From Myxococcus dinghuensis (GTDB taxonomy: Bacteria > Myxococcota > Myxococcia > Myxococcales > Myxococcaceae), in the NCBI RefSeq assembly GCF_024198235.1, contig NZ_JAKCFB010000065.1, positions 1 to 36,598 on the forward strand: a stretch of 36,598 nucleotides of DNA. The letters are read 5' to 3'. Each line of letters starts with the position of its first letter. The first letter of the stretch is position 1. The translations under genes and the position numbers were made by a program. A model generated the notes under the pieces. It ran no database searches. It saw only the letters and a program-made list of their open reading frames with translations, and was not told where the DNA came from. Positions 1 through 7,266 of the stretch are shown piece after piece.

Positions 1-1317
1 CCGCTCCTCGCGGTCACGAGGAGCGACCTCAGCCCTGGGAGCCCGCCTCCGGAGCCGGCCCAGTTTCAACCCACGCTCCTCGCGGTCACGAGGAGCGACG
101 ATGGCGGACGTCCGCCGGTCCATCGCCGAGCTGTTTCAACCCACGCTCCTCGCGGTCACGAGGAGCGACTGAGGCTGGGGTTGTCCTCCAGCTTCGAGGG
201 GACGTTTCAACCCACGCTCCTCGCGGTCACGAGGAGCGACCGGCGGCCCGTCCATCATTCTCTGGCTGGTCAAGTCGTTTCAACCCACGCTCCTCGCGGT
301 CACGAGGAGCGACTGCGAGTCTCACCTGAGACGCGGGAGACCATCGCAGTTTCAACCCACGCTCCTCGCGGTCACGAGGAGCGACTCGCCACCCTGTCCC
401 CTCAGGCGCAGGAGAGCCCCGTGTTTCAACCCACGCTCCTCGCGGTCACGAGGAGCGACGGGGCATCCGCTGTCGCTCATGGTGCTCCTCGCGTTTCAAC
501 CCACGCTCCTCGCGGTCACGAGGAGCGACCCGAGCTTCGCGACAGCAACCAGGTTCGCGCTCACGTTTCAACCCACGCTCCTCGCGGTCACGAGGAGCGA
601 CCGGTTCACCGCCGCGAGCCGCAACGGATTCACATCGGGGTTTCAACCCACGCTCCTCGCGGTCACGAGGAGCGACCCTGGAGCGCGGGTATCTTGGTGG
701 GCTACGCGTTGTTTCAACCCACGCTCCTCGCGGTCACGAGGAGCGACAACGACGCGGCAACCTTGCGCAGGGCACGCGACGAGTTTCAACCCACGCTCCT
801 CGCGGTCACGAGGAGCGACCGGCATGGCGATGCGTACCGTGGAGCTGACCGAGGTTTCAACCCACGCTCCTCGCGGTCACGAGGAGCGACATCAATCAGG
901 CGAATGTGGACAAGTGGGGCCTCTATGTTTCAACCCACGCTCCTCGCGGTCACGAGGAGCGACGCAGTTGCCATGTCCTTCCTCACATACGGCCACGGTT
1001 TCAACCCACGCTCCTCGCGGTCACGAGGAGCGACGGGGCTGCGCGGTGGAGTCGCTCAAGCTGGGCGTGTTTCAACCCACGCTCCTCGCGGTCACGAGGA
1101 GCGACTGCTGCCGCCCGTCTTCTCCTTCATGTCGGCCATGTTTCAACCCACGCTCCTCGCGGTCACGAGGAGCGACTGGGACTTCGACGGCGCGACTGCT
1201 CTTCTCCGAGTTTCAACCCACGCTCCTCGCGGTCACGAGGAGCGACAGACCACCATGCCTCCCTCACGGCAGACGACGCTGTTTCAACCCACGCTCCTCG
1301 CGGTCACGAGGAGCGAC

Positions 1318-1422
1318 AATACCTCGCGTGAGACTTGGGCCGGGCCGGCGTGTTTCAACCCACGCTCCTCGCGGTCACGAGGAGCGACAATACCTCGCGT
1401 GAGACTTGGGCCGGGCCGGCGT
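1318..1422. repeat. Tandemly duplicated CRISPR spacer
   Basis: The 34-nt spacers at 1318-1351 and 1389-1422 are identical (both begin AATACCTCGC), with one repeat between them. Together spacer plus repeat form a duplicated 71-nt unit. This is best explained by recombination between repeats rather than two independent acquisitions. Confidence 0.97.
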
Positions 1423-1602
1423 GTTTCAACCCACGCTCCTCGCGGTCACGAGGAGCGACTATGGAGGTGCTGGTCGCCATCGACACCCGCGCGTTTCAAC
1501 CCACGCTCCTCGCGGTCACGAGGAGCGACACGAGGCCACGCGGTCATCGGATTTGACGAGCTGCAGTTTCAACCCACGCTCCTCGCGGTCACGAGGAGCG
1601 AC

Positions 1603-1701
1603 AGCGGCGGCGAGGCCACGGACCGCGAGGACGGTTTCAACCCACGCTCCTCGCGGTCACGAGGAGCGACAGCGGCGGCGAGGCCACGGACCGCGAGGAC
1701 G
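1603..1701. repeat. Second tandemly duplicated CRISPR spacer
   Basis: The 31-nt spacers at 1603-1633 and 1671-1701 are identical (both begin AGCGGCGGCG) and are the two shortest spacers in the array. They form a second repeat-spacer unit duplication independent of the one at 1318-1422. Confidence 0.97.
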
Positions 1702-1880
1702 GTTTCAACCCACGCTCCTCGCGGTCACGAGGAGCGACCGGTGCCGCACCAGCACCGCACGCACCCAACGGAGTTTCAACCCACGCTCCTCGCGGTCACG
1801 AGGAGCGACCTCCTGTGTGAGTCAGGCCAGCCTATCCGGGATTGTTTCAACCCACGCTCCTCGCGGTCACGAGGAGCGAC

Positions 1881-2085
1881 TCTGCCCGTGCAACCTACCA
1901 TGGGGACTCGGGAATCCGGCCGGTTTGCGCGAACCCCTCCCGGCGCGTCCCCACTCCGTCCCCGTCTCCATCGCTCCACACCTTCAACCCATGAAGACTA
2001 TTGGAGATTTCAAAGAGCGCGAACCCTCGACGGAGGCCACACCGGGACAGGTTCGCGCGCGTCCGAGAGGAAGCGCGCAACCAGC
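1881..2085 (-). promoter_or_regulatory. CRISPR leader
   Basis: This 205-nt stretch lies between the leader-proximal repeat and the stop codon of the cas2 remnant. It has no convincing reading frame. It contains the 10-mer GCGCGAACCC twice (1927-1936 and 2017-2026), 90 nt apart. The first copy sits inside a near-palindrome, GGTTTGCGCGAACC. A comparatively A/T-rich patch lies at 1990-2016. Leaders normally hold the array promoter and the integration signals for Cas1-Cas2. Confidence 0.7.
1995..2023 (-). promoter_or_regulatory. Candidate pre-crRNA promoter
   Basis: On the minus strand TTCGCG (2023-2018) is followed after 17 nt by TAGTCT (2000-1995). The -10 resembles the TAGnnT elements seen upstream of other genes here. 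It would start transcription roughly 110 nt before the first repeat. The -35 match is poor, so this is a suggestion only. Confidence 0.3.
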
Positions 2086-2357
2086 CTACAGGATGAGGGG
2101 TCCTTCGACATCCAGCGGCACTCGGGCACCAGGGTGCTCGGTCTTCCGAGTGACGTTCTCACGCAGGCAATAGAACCGCCGGCTGTCGCTCTCTCGTCCA
2201 TCTCGTCGAGCAGGCAAGCACGCTGCAGCACGACTCAGCTCCTTGGGCTCCTGCACGGACTCGAAGGCCGAGGACCGCAAACACTGCGGAGCCTGGGCGG
2301 GCCCCCTGAGCCCGACACCTTCACGTCGTCGCACCCGAGCACCAAGACCTTCCGCAT
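2086..2357 (-). pseudogene. cas2: cas2 remnant, frameshifted and internally deleted
   Basis: Cas2 is the small ferredoxin-fold partner of Cas1 in spacer acquisition. Read on the minus strand from ATG at 2357, the first frame gives MRKVLVLGCDDVKVSGSGG followed by PPRLRSV, matching the Cas2 beginning (beta strand, catalytic-position Asp, G-x-RRLR-V). After a gap of about ten missing codons a second frame gives SAFESVQEPKEL (family: SVFEC-V). A third frame gives LLDEMDE at about 2210-2190. The second frame then resumes with SDSRRFYCLRENVTRKTEH and ends in PLDVEGPLIL before TAG at 2086-2088, which is the usual I-C Cas2 ending. The reading frame is therefore broken at least three times. The length (272 nt) is slightly below an intact gene of about 290 nt. 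It cannot make functional Cas2. Its position next to the leader and on the same strand as the array is the normal cas1-cas2-CRISPR order. Confidence 0.8.
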
Positions 2358-2685
2358 CCCGCATACCGCCCTGCGAAGCCGCCATGTCGCTGCCGCCAAC
2401 GTGTTTGCCTGACACTCCTCCTCCGGCAGCGAGCCCCCCTGGAACACCGCAATCTCTACCCGTCATCCCATGGATGCGGACGGCGCTCCCATCCCCCCTG
2501 GGTGGTATGTCCGCCTGGATTCGCCGCTGATAGGAATTGACCACCTGGGGCAAGAAGACCCTCGCGTCCTTTCCTCTGCACCGAGGCTGGCGAGCCGACC
2601 TCCCTGCCCCACCAGTCTGCCCCCGAGCCAACCGGGAGACGTGTGTCGTGCGTGCTCCTCGCCGGGGCACGCTCAGGAGGCGTGT
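2358..2685. other. Gene-free junction, possible decayed cas1 end
   Basis: No intact gene is supported in these 328 bases. Directly upstream of the cas2 remnant, on the minus strand, frames read QANTLA and, after a shift, RHGGFAGRYAG. These only loosely resemble the QA-x-x-LARHLRG-Y tail of Cas1 proteins, so a cas1 remnant is possible but unproven. The right part (to 2685) carries the ribosome binding site AGGAGG (2675-2680) of the next gene on the opposite strand. The breakpoint between the old cas operon and the toxin cassette must lie here. Confidence 0.35.
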
Positions 2686-4023
2686 ATGCACAGGAAGCGA
2701 TGCTGTCGGGCCGCGCTGCTGCTCTTGCTGCTGTCCACGGTGGGCTGGGCTTCGGCGCCCTCCAGCTCCGAAGAAGGGTCACCGTCGTCTCCCCCGAGCA
2801 GGTGGTACTCCCTGATGCGCCTCGAGGCGACGACGCTGGCATTCCTGCCCCGCGGAGGCCTGGGGGAGACCGAGGGCTTCGCCCAGCTCGAACCCACGTT
2901 CATCCTCGATGGTGGCCCCGGATTCGGCGTCAACGTGGGCGCCCCCGTGCGCTTCCGCATGTGGAGCGAAGGAGGCCGGACAACGCGGGTCCGTCATGAG
3001 GATTGGGACACGCTGTCGGACTGGGGCCAGCTCGTGCGGGGCCTCAAGCTCGGCTCGGGCGACGCACCGTTGACGATGTGGTTCGGCCCGCTGGAGGAAC
3101 ACAGACTCCTCTCCGGGCATCTGGTCCGCCGCTACTCCAACCGCACGAATCCGGACTACCACCCGGCCGGGGGTATCATCACCGCCGCGGTGGGGCCGCT
3201 CTACACGGAAGCCTTCACCTCGGACGTGCTGGGCGCGCGCCTGCTGGGCGCGGAACTCGCCCTGGATGTCGAGCACCTCCTCTTCGGGCAGCCAGCACAG
3301 CAAGGGCGGTACACGCTGGCGCTGTCAGCAGTCCATGACTGGGGGCGGGCAGGAGGGCGCGCGCCCTCGGTGACGCTGGCGCATCTGGACGCGACGGCCG
3401 GCATGTGGTTGCGGCCCGACCATGAGGCCTACCTGATTGCCGGTTGGGGTGGACAGCCTGGCGAGGGGGGCGCGTGGGGGGCTGTCGTGGGAGCCGGGCT
3501 CGACGTACTCACGAAGCGGCTCCGCCTTCGGCTGCGGCTGGAGGCGAGGCATCAGCGTGGCGGCTTCCGACAGGGCTTCATCGGTGCGGACTACGAACTG
3601 GCCCGATTCCAGGCGGCCGGCCCTGACGGCCTTCCGCTCGCGGACTCACCCTTTCCGGATGGCTACTCCGCGTTCGGCGAGCTGGAGGTGAGCTGGGACG
3701 CGGTCAGCTATGGGGGGCTCTACAGGCACTTGAATCTGTCCCTGGGCGCGGAGACCTTCTCGTGGGGGCGAGTCGACATCGATGGCCGCGTGGCCATGCA
3801 GCTCTTCGCGCGCAGCCTGGAAGTCGCGTTGAAGGGACTCGCGATGGGCACCGGCAAGCCGGGAGCTCGGTACCTGGGCGCGGCGGAGGTCCGCTGGCGA
3901 TTCCTGAGCGGGAAGCTCTACGCGATGGGAACAGGCGGCACGCTCTTGTTCCCCACGGCCGAGGGCACCTTGCGGCCTGGAGCCTTCGCCTCGATGGGCC
4001 TGGGGGTGGACAATGCGCGCTGA
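2686..4023 (+). CDS. Predicted outer-membrane beta-barrel protein in SitB position
   Basis: A 445-residue protein with a clear signal peptide (charged MHRKR, a run of leucines, cleavage near ASA at about residue 24) and no lipobox. The mature part is rich in alternating polar/hydrophobic strands with Gly and aromatic turns (for example WGAVVGAGLDVL and RLRLRLRLEARHQ) and ends in repeated strand-like segments, as expected for an outer-membrane beta-barrel. ATG at 2686 is chosen because AGGAGG lies 5 nt upstream and the signal peptide begins there. The longer in-frame extension to 2470 lacks both. It overlaps the next gene by 11 nt, so the two are co-translated. Known sitBAI cassettes of Myxococcus place an accessory gene, sitB, before the toxin. 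Assignment as SitB rests on position; homology could not be tested. No other function is recognised. Confidence 0.75.
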   Translation: MHRKRCCRAALLLLLLSTVGWASAPSSSEEGSPSSPPSRWYSLMRLEATTLAFLPRGGLGETEGFAQLEPTFILDGGPGFGVNVGAPVRFRMWSEGGRTTRVRHEDWDTLSDWGQLVRGLKLGSGDAPLTMWFGPLEEHRLLSGHLVRRYSNRTNPDYHPAGGIITAAVGPLYTEAFTSDVLGARLLGAELALDVEHLLFGQPAQQGRYTLALSAVHDWGRAGGRAPSVTLAHLDATAGMWLRPDHEAYLIAGWGGQPGEGGAWGAVVGAGLDVLTKRLRLRLRLEARHQRGGFRQGFIGADYELARFQAAGPDGLPLADSPFPDGYSAFGELEVSWDAVSYGGLYRHLNLSLGAETFSWGRVDIDGRVAMQLFARSLEVALKGLAMGTGKPGARYLGAAEVRWRFLSGKLYAMGTGGTLLFPTAEGTLRPGAFASMGLGVDNAR

Positions 4024-5452
4024 CGCCCTGCTCCTGGCCATGGCACTGCTGACCACGGGATGCGCCTCGGTGACGCAGCCCTCCGGCCCCTTCGCGGGCT
4101 CCGATGCGCGGCAACGGCTGTGGCGACATGCGGGGCCACGGGACGATGCGACGCTCGCGGGTCCAGGCAATGGGGCGGGCGCTGTCGGGGGCGGTGAGCG
4201 GAACGCCGCGCTCACACGCCAAGCCATCCTCGAGTCCATCGATGAAACGAAGGGCTCGCTCGAGGACATCCAGTCGACGCTCTCCAAGCTGCGCGAGCGT
4301 GCGCCCGTCTTCAATGGCAGGCGCCTCGGGAGTGGCGTGTTCACACGCTATCTCGACCACGGCGCCGGGCAGGTGACATGGATGCGAGGCGCGCTCGGAA
4401 GCGCGACCACGTTGACGGGCGTGGCTTCGGAGGTAGGCGATGCGGGCCTGCAGTGGGGACTCCTGCGAATGACGGGACCACGGCTCCAGGCCGCGATGTT
4501 CGGCACCCTCTTGCTGGCGACCTGGGTCGACTTCCTCCAGCTCTCCGACGCCCTCCTCCGGGAGTGCCCGATGTGCAGCGACGAAAAGGTGTTCGCGGAC
4601 CTCCACCGCGTCCAGACCTTGATGGAGCCCACGCTTTCGGACCTCTCCGCCCTGGACACGGAGCGTGTCGAGGCGGCCGCGCTCGAGGTGCCCCAACTGA
4701 TGGGGAAGCTGAGCCGCGAGTTCAACGCGATTCACGCGAACGCCCGGTCCGCGATGGAGCAAGGAGGCAAGGTCGGGGTGGCGGCGCAGGTGTTGGAGAT
4801 GCCCGCCATGCTCTCCACGCTGAAGCTGACGACACCCCGGCCTCCTGCCTCCGCGCCAGCGACGCTCGGGGAGGGCCTCGTCATGAGTGCGGGGGGCGTC
4901 ATGGCGGGCTCGCGCATCGTCGTCTCCGCGGAGTGGGTGGAGATGATGCGGAGGCTCGTGCAAGCGGGAGTCCTCTCCATTCCCGTGGTGAGCGCGGCAG
5001 TCCGAATCCATGGCGGGCAGGTGCTGATGGCGCAAGCACCTCGAGACCTGCCCGGGGACGTGCGCGAAGCGCTGGGGGACAGCCCCGAGGTGCGCGGCAT
5101 GCACGTCACCAACAAGGCCAAGGCGGGCATGCCCGAGGCCCCGAAGCACCACGTCCTGCCGAAGGAACACCGCGAGTGGTTCGAGCAGCGTGGCTTCACG
5201 GGCGACCTGGACATCGACCAGTTCTGCGTTCGACTGGAGCAGGCGCACCACGAAGCGATTCACGGTGGGGGCAACTGGCGCTTGGGGCGCACCTGGCCCG
5301 GGGAGTGGAACCAGTTGGTCATGCGTGCGCTCCGGAATGCTGAACTCAGGGCCGGCCGGATGTTGACGTCGCGTGAGGTCCTGGAGATCGTCGCGGAGCG
5401 GATGACGGACTACAGGGTCCCGATGAACTTCTCTTCCGGGAGAGGACCATGA
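4013..5452 (+). CDS. SitA5/TIGR02269-like lipoprotein toxin with C-terminal nuclease-like domain
   Basis: A 479-residue lipoprotein: short signal peptide with lipobox LTTGC (Cys17, Ala at +2). The middle region contains hydrophobic helices (about 140-180 and 285-335). The C-terminal 103 residues carry a His-rich core: KHHVLP (His379, His380), then IDQFCVRLEQAHH (His412, His413) and IH (His417), followed by a WN motif near 431. That pattern resembles HNH-type nucleases and the Myxococcus TIGR02269 lipoprotein family, which includes SitA5. SitA toxins are lipoproteins passed between kin cells by TraA/TraB outer-membrane exchange; recipients lacking the immunity protein die. The start overlaps the upstream gene by 11 nt, and the stop overlaps the next start in ATGA. 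Toxin activity and nuclease chemistry are inferred from family and context. Confidence 0.8.
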   Translation: MRADALLLAMALLTTGCASVTQPSGPFAGSDARQRLWRHAGPRDDATLAGPGNGAGAVGGGERNAALTRQAILESIDETKGSLEDIQSTLSKLRERAPVFNGRRLGSGVFTRYLDHGAGQVTWMRGALGSATTLTGVASEVGDAGLQWGLLRMTGPRLQAAMFGTLLLATWVDFLQLSDALLRECPMCSDEKVFADLHRVQTLMEPTLSDLSALDTERVEAAALEVPQLMGKLSREFNAIHANARSAMEQGGKVGVAAQVLEMPAMLSTLKLTTPRPPASAPATLGEGLVMSAGGVMAGSRIVVSAEWVEMMRRLVQAGVLSIPVVSAAVRIHGGQVLMAQAPRDLPGDVREALGDSPEVRGMHVTNKAKAGMPEAPKHHVLPKEHREWFEQRGFTGDLDIDQFCVRLEQAHHEAIHGGGNWRLGRTWPGEWNQLVMRALRNAELRAGRMLTSREVLEIVAERMTDYRVPMNFSSGRGP

Positions 5453-5916
5453 GTGGCGGAGAGGCCTGGCGGGGCGACATCCAGGCACGCCTCGACGCGC
5501 GAGTTCGTGAGCGAGGCTACGACTCGCTCACCGCCTTCGCCGAAGCACGCCCCGCCGTTCCGCTCCATGCCCTGGCCGACGAGCTCGGCAACGACGTCGC
5601 CGCCGTGCAGGTGTTGAGCGGTCTGCTCGCGGAGGCGGAACAGCGCCAGGAGGTCACGCGCTTCGTCCGCGATGTCCTCGCGCGCATGTTGTCCCAGGGT
5701 CTCTCCGACGGTTGGCCCGCCGTGCTGGACGATGCGAACCGTTTCAAGGTCGCCAAGGCGCTTGGCGCATGGTCCGCATACACCCCTGAGACCCACGAAG
5801 AGCGCGCCCAACGGGTCGGAGACGCGCTCCTCGCCAATCCACCCCCCGCGGGATGGCGTCCGCTCGGCCCCGACGATGCGCTCCTCCGGAGGCTTCTTCC
5901 AGACGACGAACCCTGA
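5449..5916 (+). CDS. Putative immunity protein (SitI position)
   Basis: A 155-residue soluble, mainly helical protein without signal peptide or membrane segment. Its ATG overlaps the toxin stop codon (ATGA, 5449-5452) and has GGGAGAGG (5438-5445) just upstream, so it is translationally coupled to the toxin. Cytoplasmic immunity proteins encoded immediately after sitA are the rule in these cassettes, which is the only basis for the role; the sequence itself matches no family I recognise. Acidic residues cluster at the C-terminus (ending LLPDDEP), plausible for a partner of a basic nuclease domain. Confidence 0.7.
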   Translation: MSGGEAWRGDIQARLDARVRERGYDSLTAFAEARPAVPLHALADELGNDVAAVQVLSGLLAEAEQRQEVTRFVRDVLARMLSQGLSDGWPAVLDDANRFKVAKALGAWSAYTPETHEERAQRVGDALLANPPPAGWRPLGPDDALLRRLLPDDEP

Positions 5917-5968
5917 CACCCCTGTTCGTGGCGGAAGGCCCCGTCCAAGGAACCGCGGAACATGAGAT

Positions 5969-5990
5969 GGTCGGCCCGCCGTCGCCGACC
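5969..5990 (+). terminator. Weak hairpin after the immunity gene
   Basis: GGTCGGC (5969-5975) and GCCGACC (5984-5990) form a perfect 7-bp stem with an 8-nt loop. No T-run follows. It could attenuate read-through from the toxin cassette into the next gene, whose start is only 18 nt downstream. Confidence 0.35.
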
Positions 5991-6007
5991 GCCAGGGGGA
6001 GAGCGTG

Positions 6008-6988
6008 ATGACAGGAACAGTGGACATGGAGCGTATCGGTCTCCGGGGAAGCTGCGCGTGGCTTCTCCGTCGGGTGTCTTGCCTCGTGCTGCTCATCCTC
6101 GTGACCGCGGTCCCAGGGCCTGGCTTCGCCCAGACGCCACCGCCCCTCTCCGCCGGAAAGGGAGCGGGCGATGCGGGGACAGCGGCACCTGTGGTTTCGC
6201 CACCGAAGCCATGGGTCTGTCCCTCCGAGCGACGCGTCACGGTGGTGCCGCAGGCGTTGAAGAAGCAGTTGGGAGCCGCGACGACGACGGCCGAGGTGAA
6301 GAAGCTGCTCGCCCCCCTCCAGCTCGGACTCCCGTGGGATGCGGAGGCGTGCACGAAGGCGGAGACTCCCGCGGCCGTGAAGCTCGATGTCTTCCGTGCC
6401 CGCATCATCTCCGCGGATACGGAGGATCTCGTCCTCCAGGCGCGAGGGAAGGTCTGTGAATATCTGACGTTGCTCGCCGGCGCGGTGCTGCATCCGCTCG
6501 GGGAGAAGAACACCTATTGCCTCACGAAGATGCCCTTCCTGCCGGGAATGGAGACGTCGTACTCGAACTTTCCTCCAGAGGCCGTCTTCGCGTTCGAGAA
6601 CCTCACCGACCCGGTGCGACAGGCCTTCAAGGTCGACGCCCATCAGGGCGACGTACACGGAGAAAGCAACGCGATTTCATTCTGGGAGGCAGAGGCGGGC
6701 TCGCTGGTCGAACTCTTCAAGCTGGAGTGGACCGACGGTGCGTTCACCGTGTTCAGCAGCTCCTCCGAAGTGACCATCCGCGTGGAGGGAAAGGAGTTCC
6801 CTCGCCAGCTCCGACTCGAGGAAGCGACCCGGAGCTGCGGGACACAGACCACGCTGCCCTCGGGTGAACTGGTCGTCGACTCGGAATGCTCCGAGGCATC
6901 GAGCGAGTCGGTCTATTGCTACAAGCGCACGAGGCCTGACGTCCCCGCCGCCTACGAGAAGTGTGGAGAGCGGCGCTCCCTCGACTGA
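6008..6988 (+). CDS. Secreted protein of unknown function
   Basis: About 326 residues. The N-terminus carries arginines followed by a hydrophobic stretch (CLVLLILVTAVPGPGFAQ) and a Pro-rich segment, consistent with a Sec signal peptide cleaved near residue 40. The mature part has several cysteines (for example WVCPSE, EACTK, GKVCEY, NTYCL, RSCGT, DSECSE, VYCYK, EKCGE), suggesting disulfide bonds outside the cytoplasm. No family is recognised. ATG at 6008 was chosen because AGGGGGAGAG (5994-6003) is well spaced; the adjacent in-frame GTG at 6005 and ATG at 6026 are alternatives. It lies 91 nt after the immunity gene on the same strand and might be co-transcribed with the cassette, although a hairpin lies between. 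Confidence 0.75.
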   Translation: MTGTVDMERIGLRGSCAWLLRRVSCLVLLILVTAVPGPGFAQTPPPLSAGKGAGDAGTAAPVVSPPKPWVCPSERRVTVVPQALKKQLGAATTTAEVKKLLAPLQLGLPWDAEACTKAETPAAVKLDVFRARIISADTEDLVLQARGKVCEYLTLLAGAVLHPLGEKNTYCLTKMPFLPGMETSYSNFPPEAVFAFENLTDPVRQAFKVDAHQGDVHGESNAISFWEAEAGSLVELFKLEWTDGAFTVFSSSSEVTIRVEGKEFPRQLRLEEATRSCGTQTTLPSGELVVDSECSEASSESVYCYKRTRPDVPAAYEKCGERRSLD

Positions 6989-7207
6989 CACACGCCCCGC
7001 GGTCCCCGGTCCAATCCCAAACATCCCGCCACGCAATCCCTCTCCAGGGGTGCGCAGGGTCCGCCCCGTGCCCGCCCCTCCCCACGGGTCTCCTCGACCT
7101 TCCCACAGTCAACCCAGGAGCGGCCGTTCCACCGGCCCCCTCCCCGCCTGCCCAGACGCCGCGAGGACGCGTGGCCAGATTCGGGCGATGCCGCAGCTCG
7201 TCATGAG

Positions 7208-7253
7208 GCGGCGCAAACGAACCGGGACGTGAATCCCGCGGCGCAAGGCGCAA
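7208..7253. promoter_or_regulatory. Short direct repeats upstream of the aldehyde dehydrogenase gene
   Basis: GCGGCGCAA occurs at 7208-7216 and 7238-7246, and GGCGCAA again at 7247-7253, directly before the ribosome binding site (AGGAAGGAG, about 7253-7261). The copies are 30 nt apart, about three helical turns, which would suit a regulator binding site. The rest of the 6989-7266 gap shows nothing I can name. Confidence 0.25.
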
Positions 7254-7266
7254 GGAAGGAGCCCCC

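Larger units (their letters stand above)
1..1880 (-). CRISPR. CRISPR array, 27 visible repeats, 26 spacers, transcribed on the minus strand
   Basis: A 37-nt repeat recurs without change from 63 to 1880, with a 27-nt partial copy at 1-27. On the plus strand it starts GTTTCAACCC and ends GAGGAGCGAC. Inside it CGCTCCTCG and CGAGGAGCG form a perfect 9-bp stem around a 6-nt loop. Spacers are 31-38 nt, mostly 33-36. Read on the minus strand the repeat ends in GTTGAAAC, the usual 3' end that becomes the crRNA 5' handle in type I and III systems. That orientation, the cas2 remnant to the right and the variant repeat at the left edge all place the leader and newest spacers near 1880. The stem-loop plus GTTGAAAC tail and the I-C-like cas2 remnant suggest a type I-C relative, although 37 nt is longer than the usual I-C repeat. 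The array continues or ends just outside the left edge. Confidence 0.98.

Noticed and set aside
181..2412. A 743-residue plus-strand reading frame with repeats of FQPTLLAVTRSD, STHAPRGHEER and FNPRSSRSRGA
   Set aside because: It is the three-frame translation of the CRISPR repeat; the shorter frames inside the array (for example 479-1402 and 1406-2173) have the same cause.
2086..2691. A 201-residue minus-strand hypothetical protein
   Set aside because: Only its C-terminal part is meaningful, as one of the frames of the broken cas2; the N-terminal part shows no start signal or recognisable domain.
3704..5488. A 594-residue minus-strand frame
   Set aside because: It is antisense to the toxin cassette, has Arg/His/Pro-rich composition typical of shadow frames in GC-rich DNA, and no start signal.
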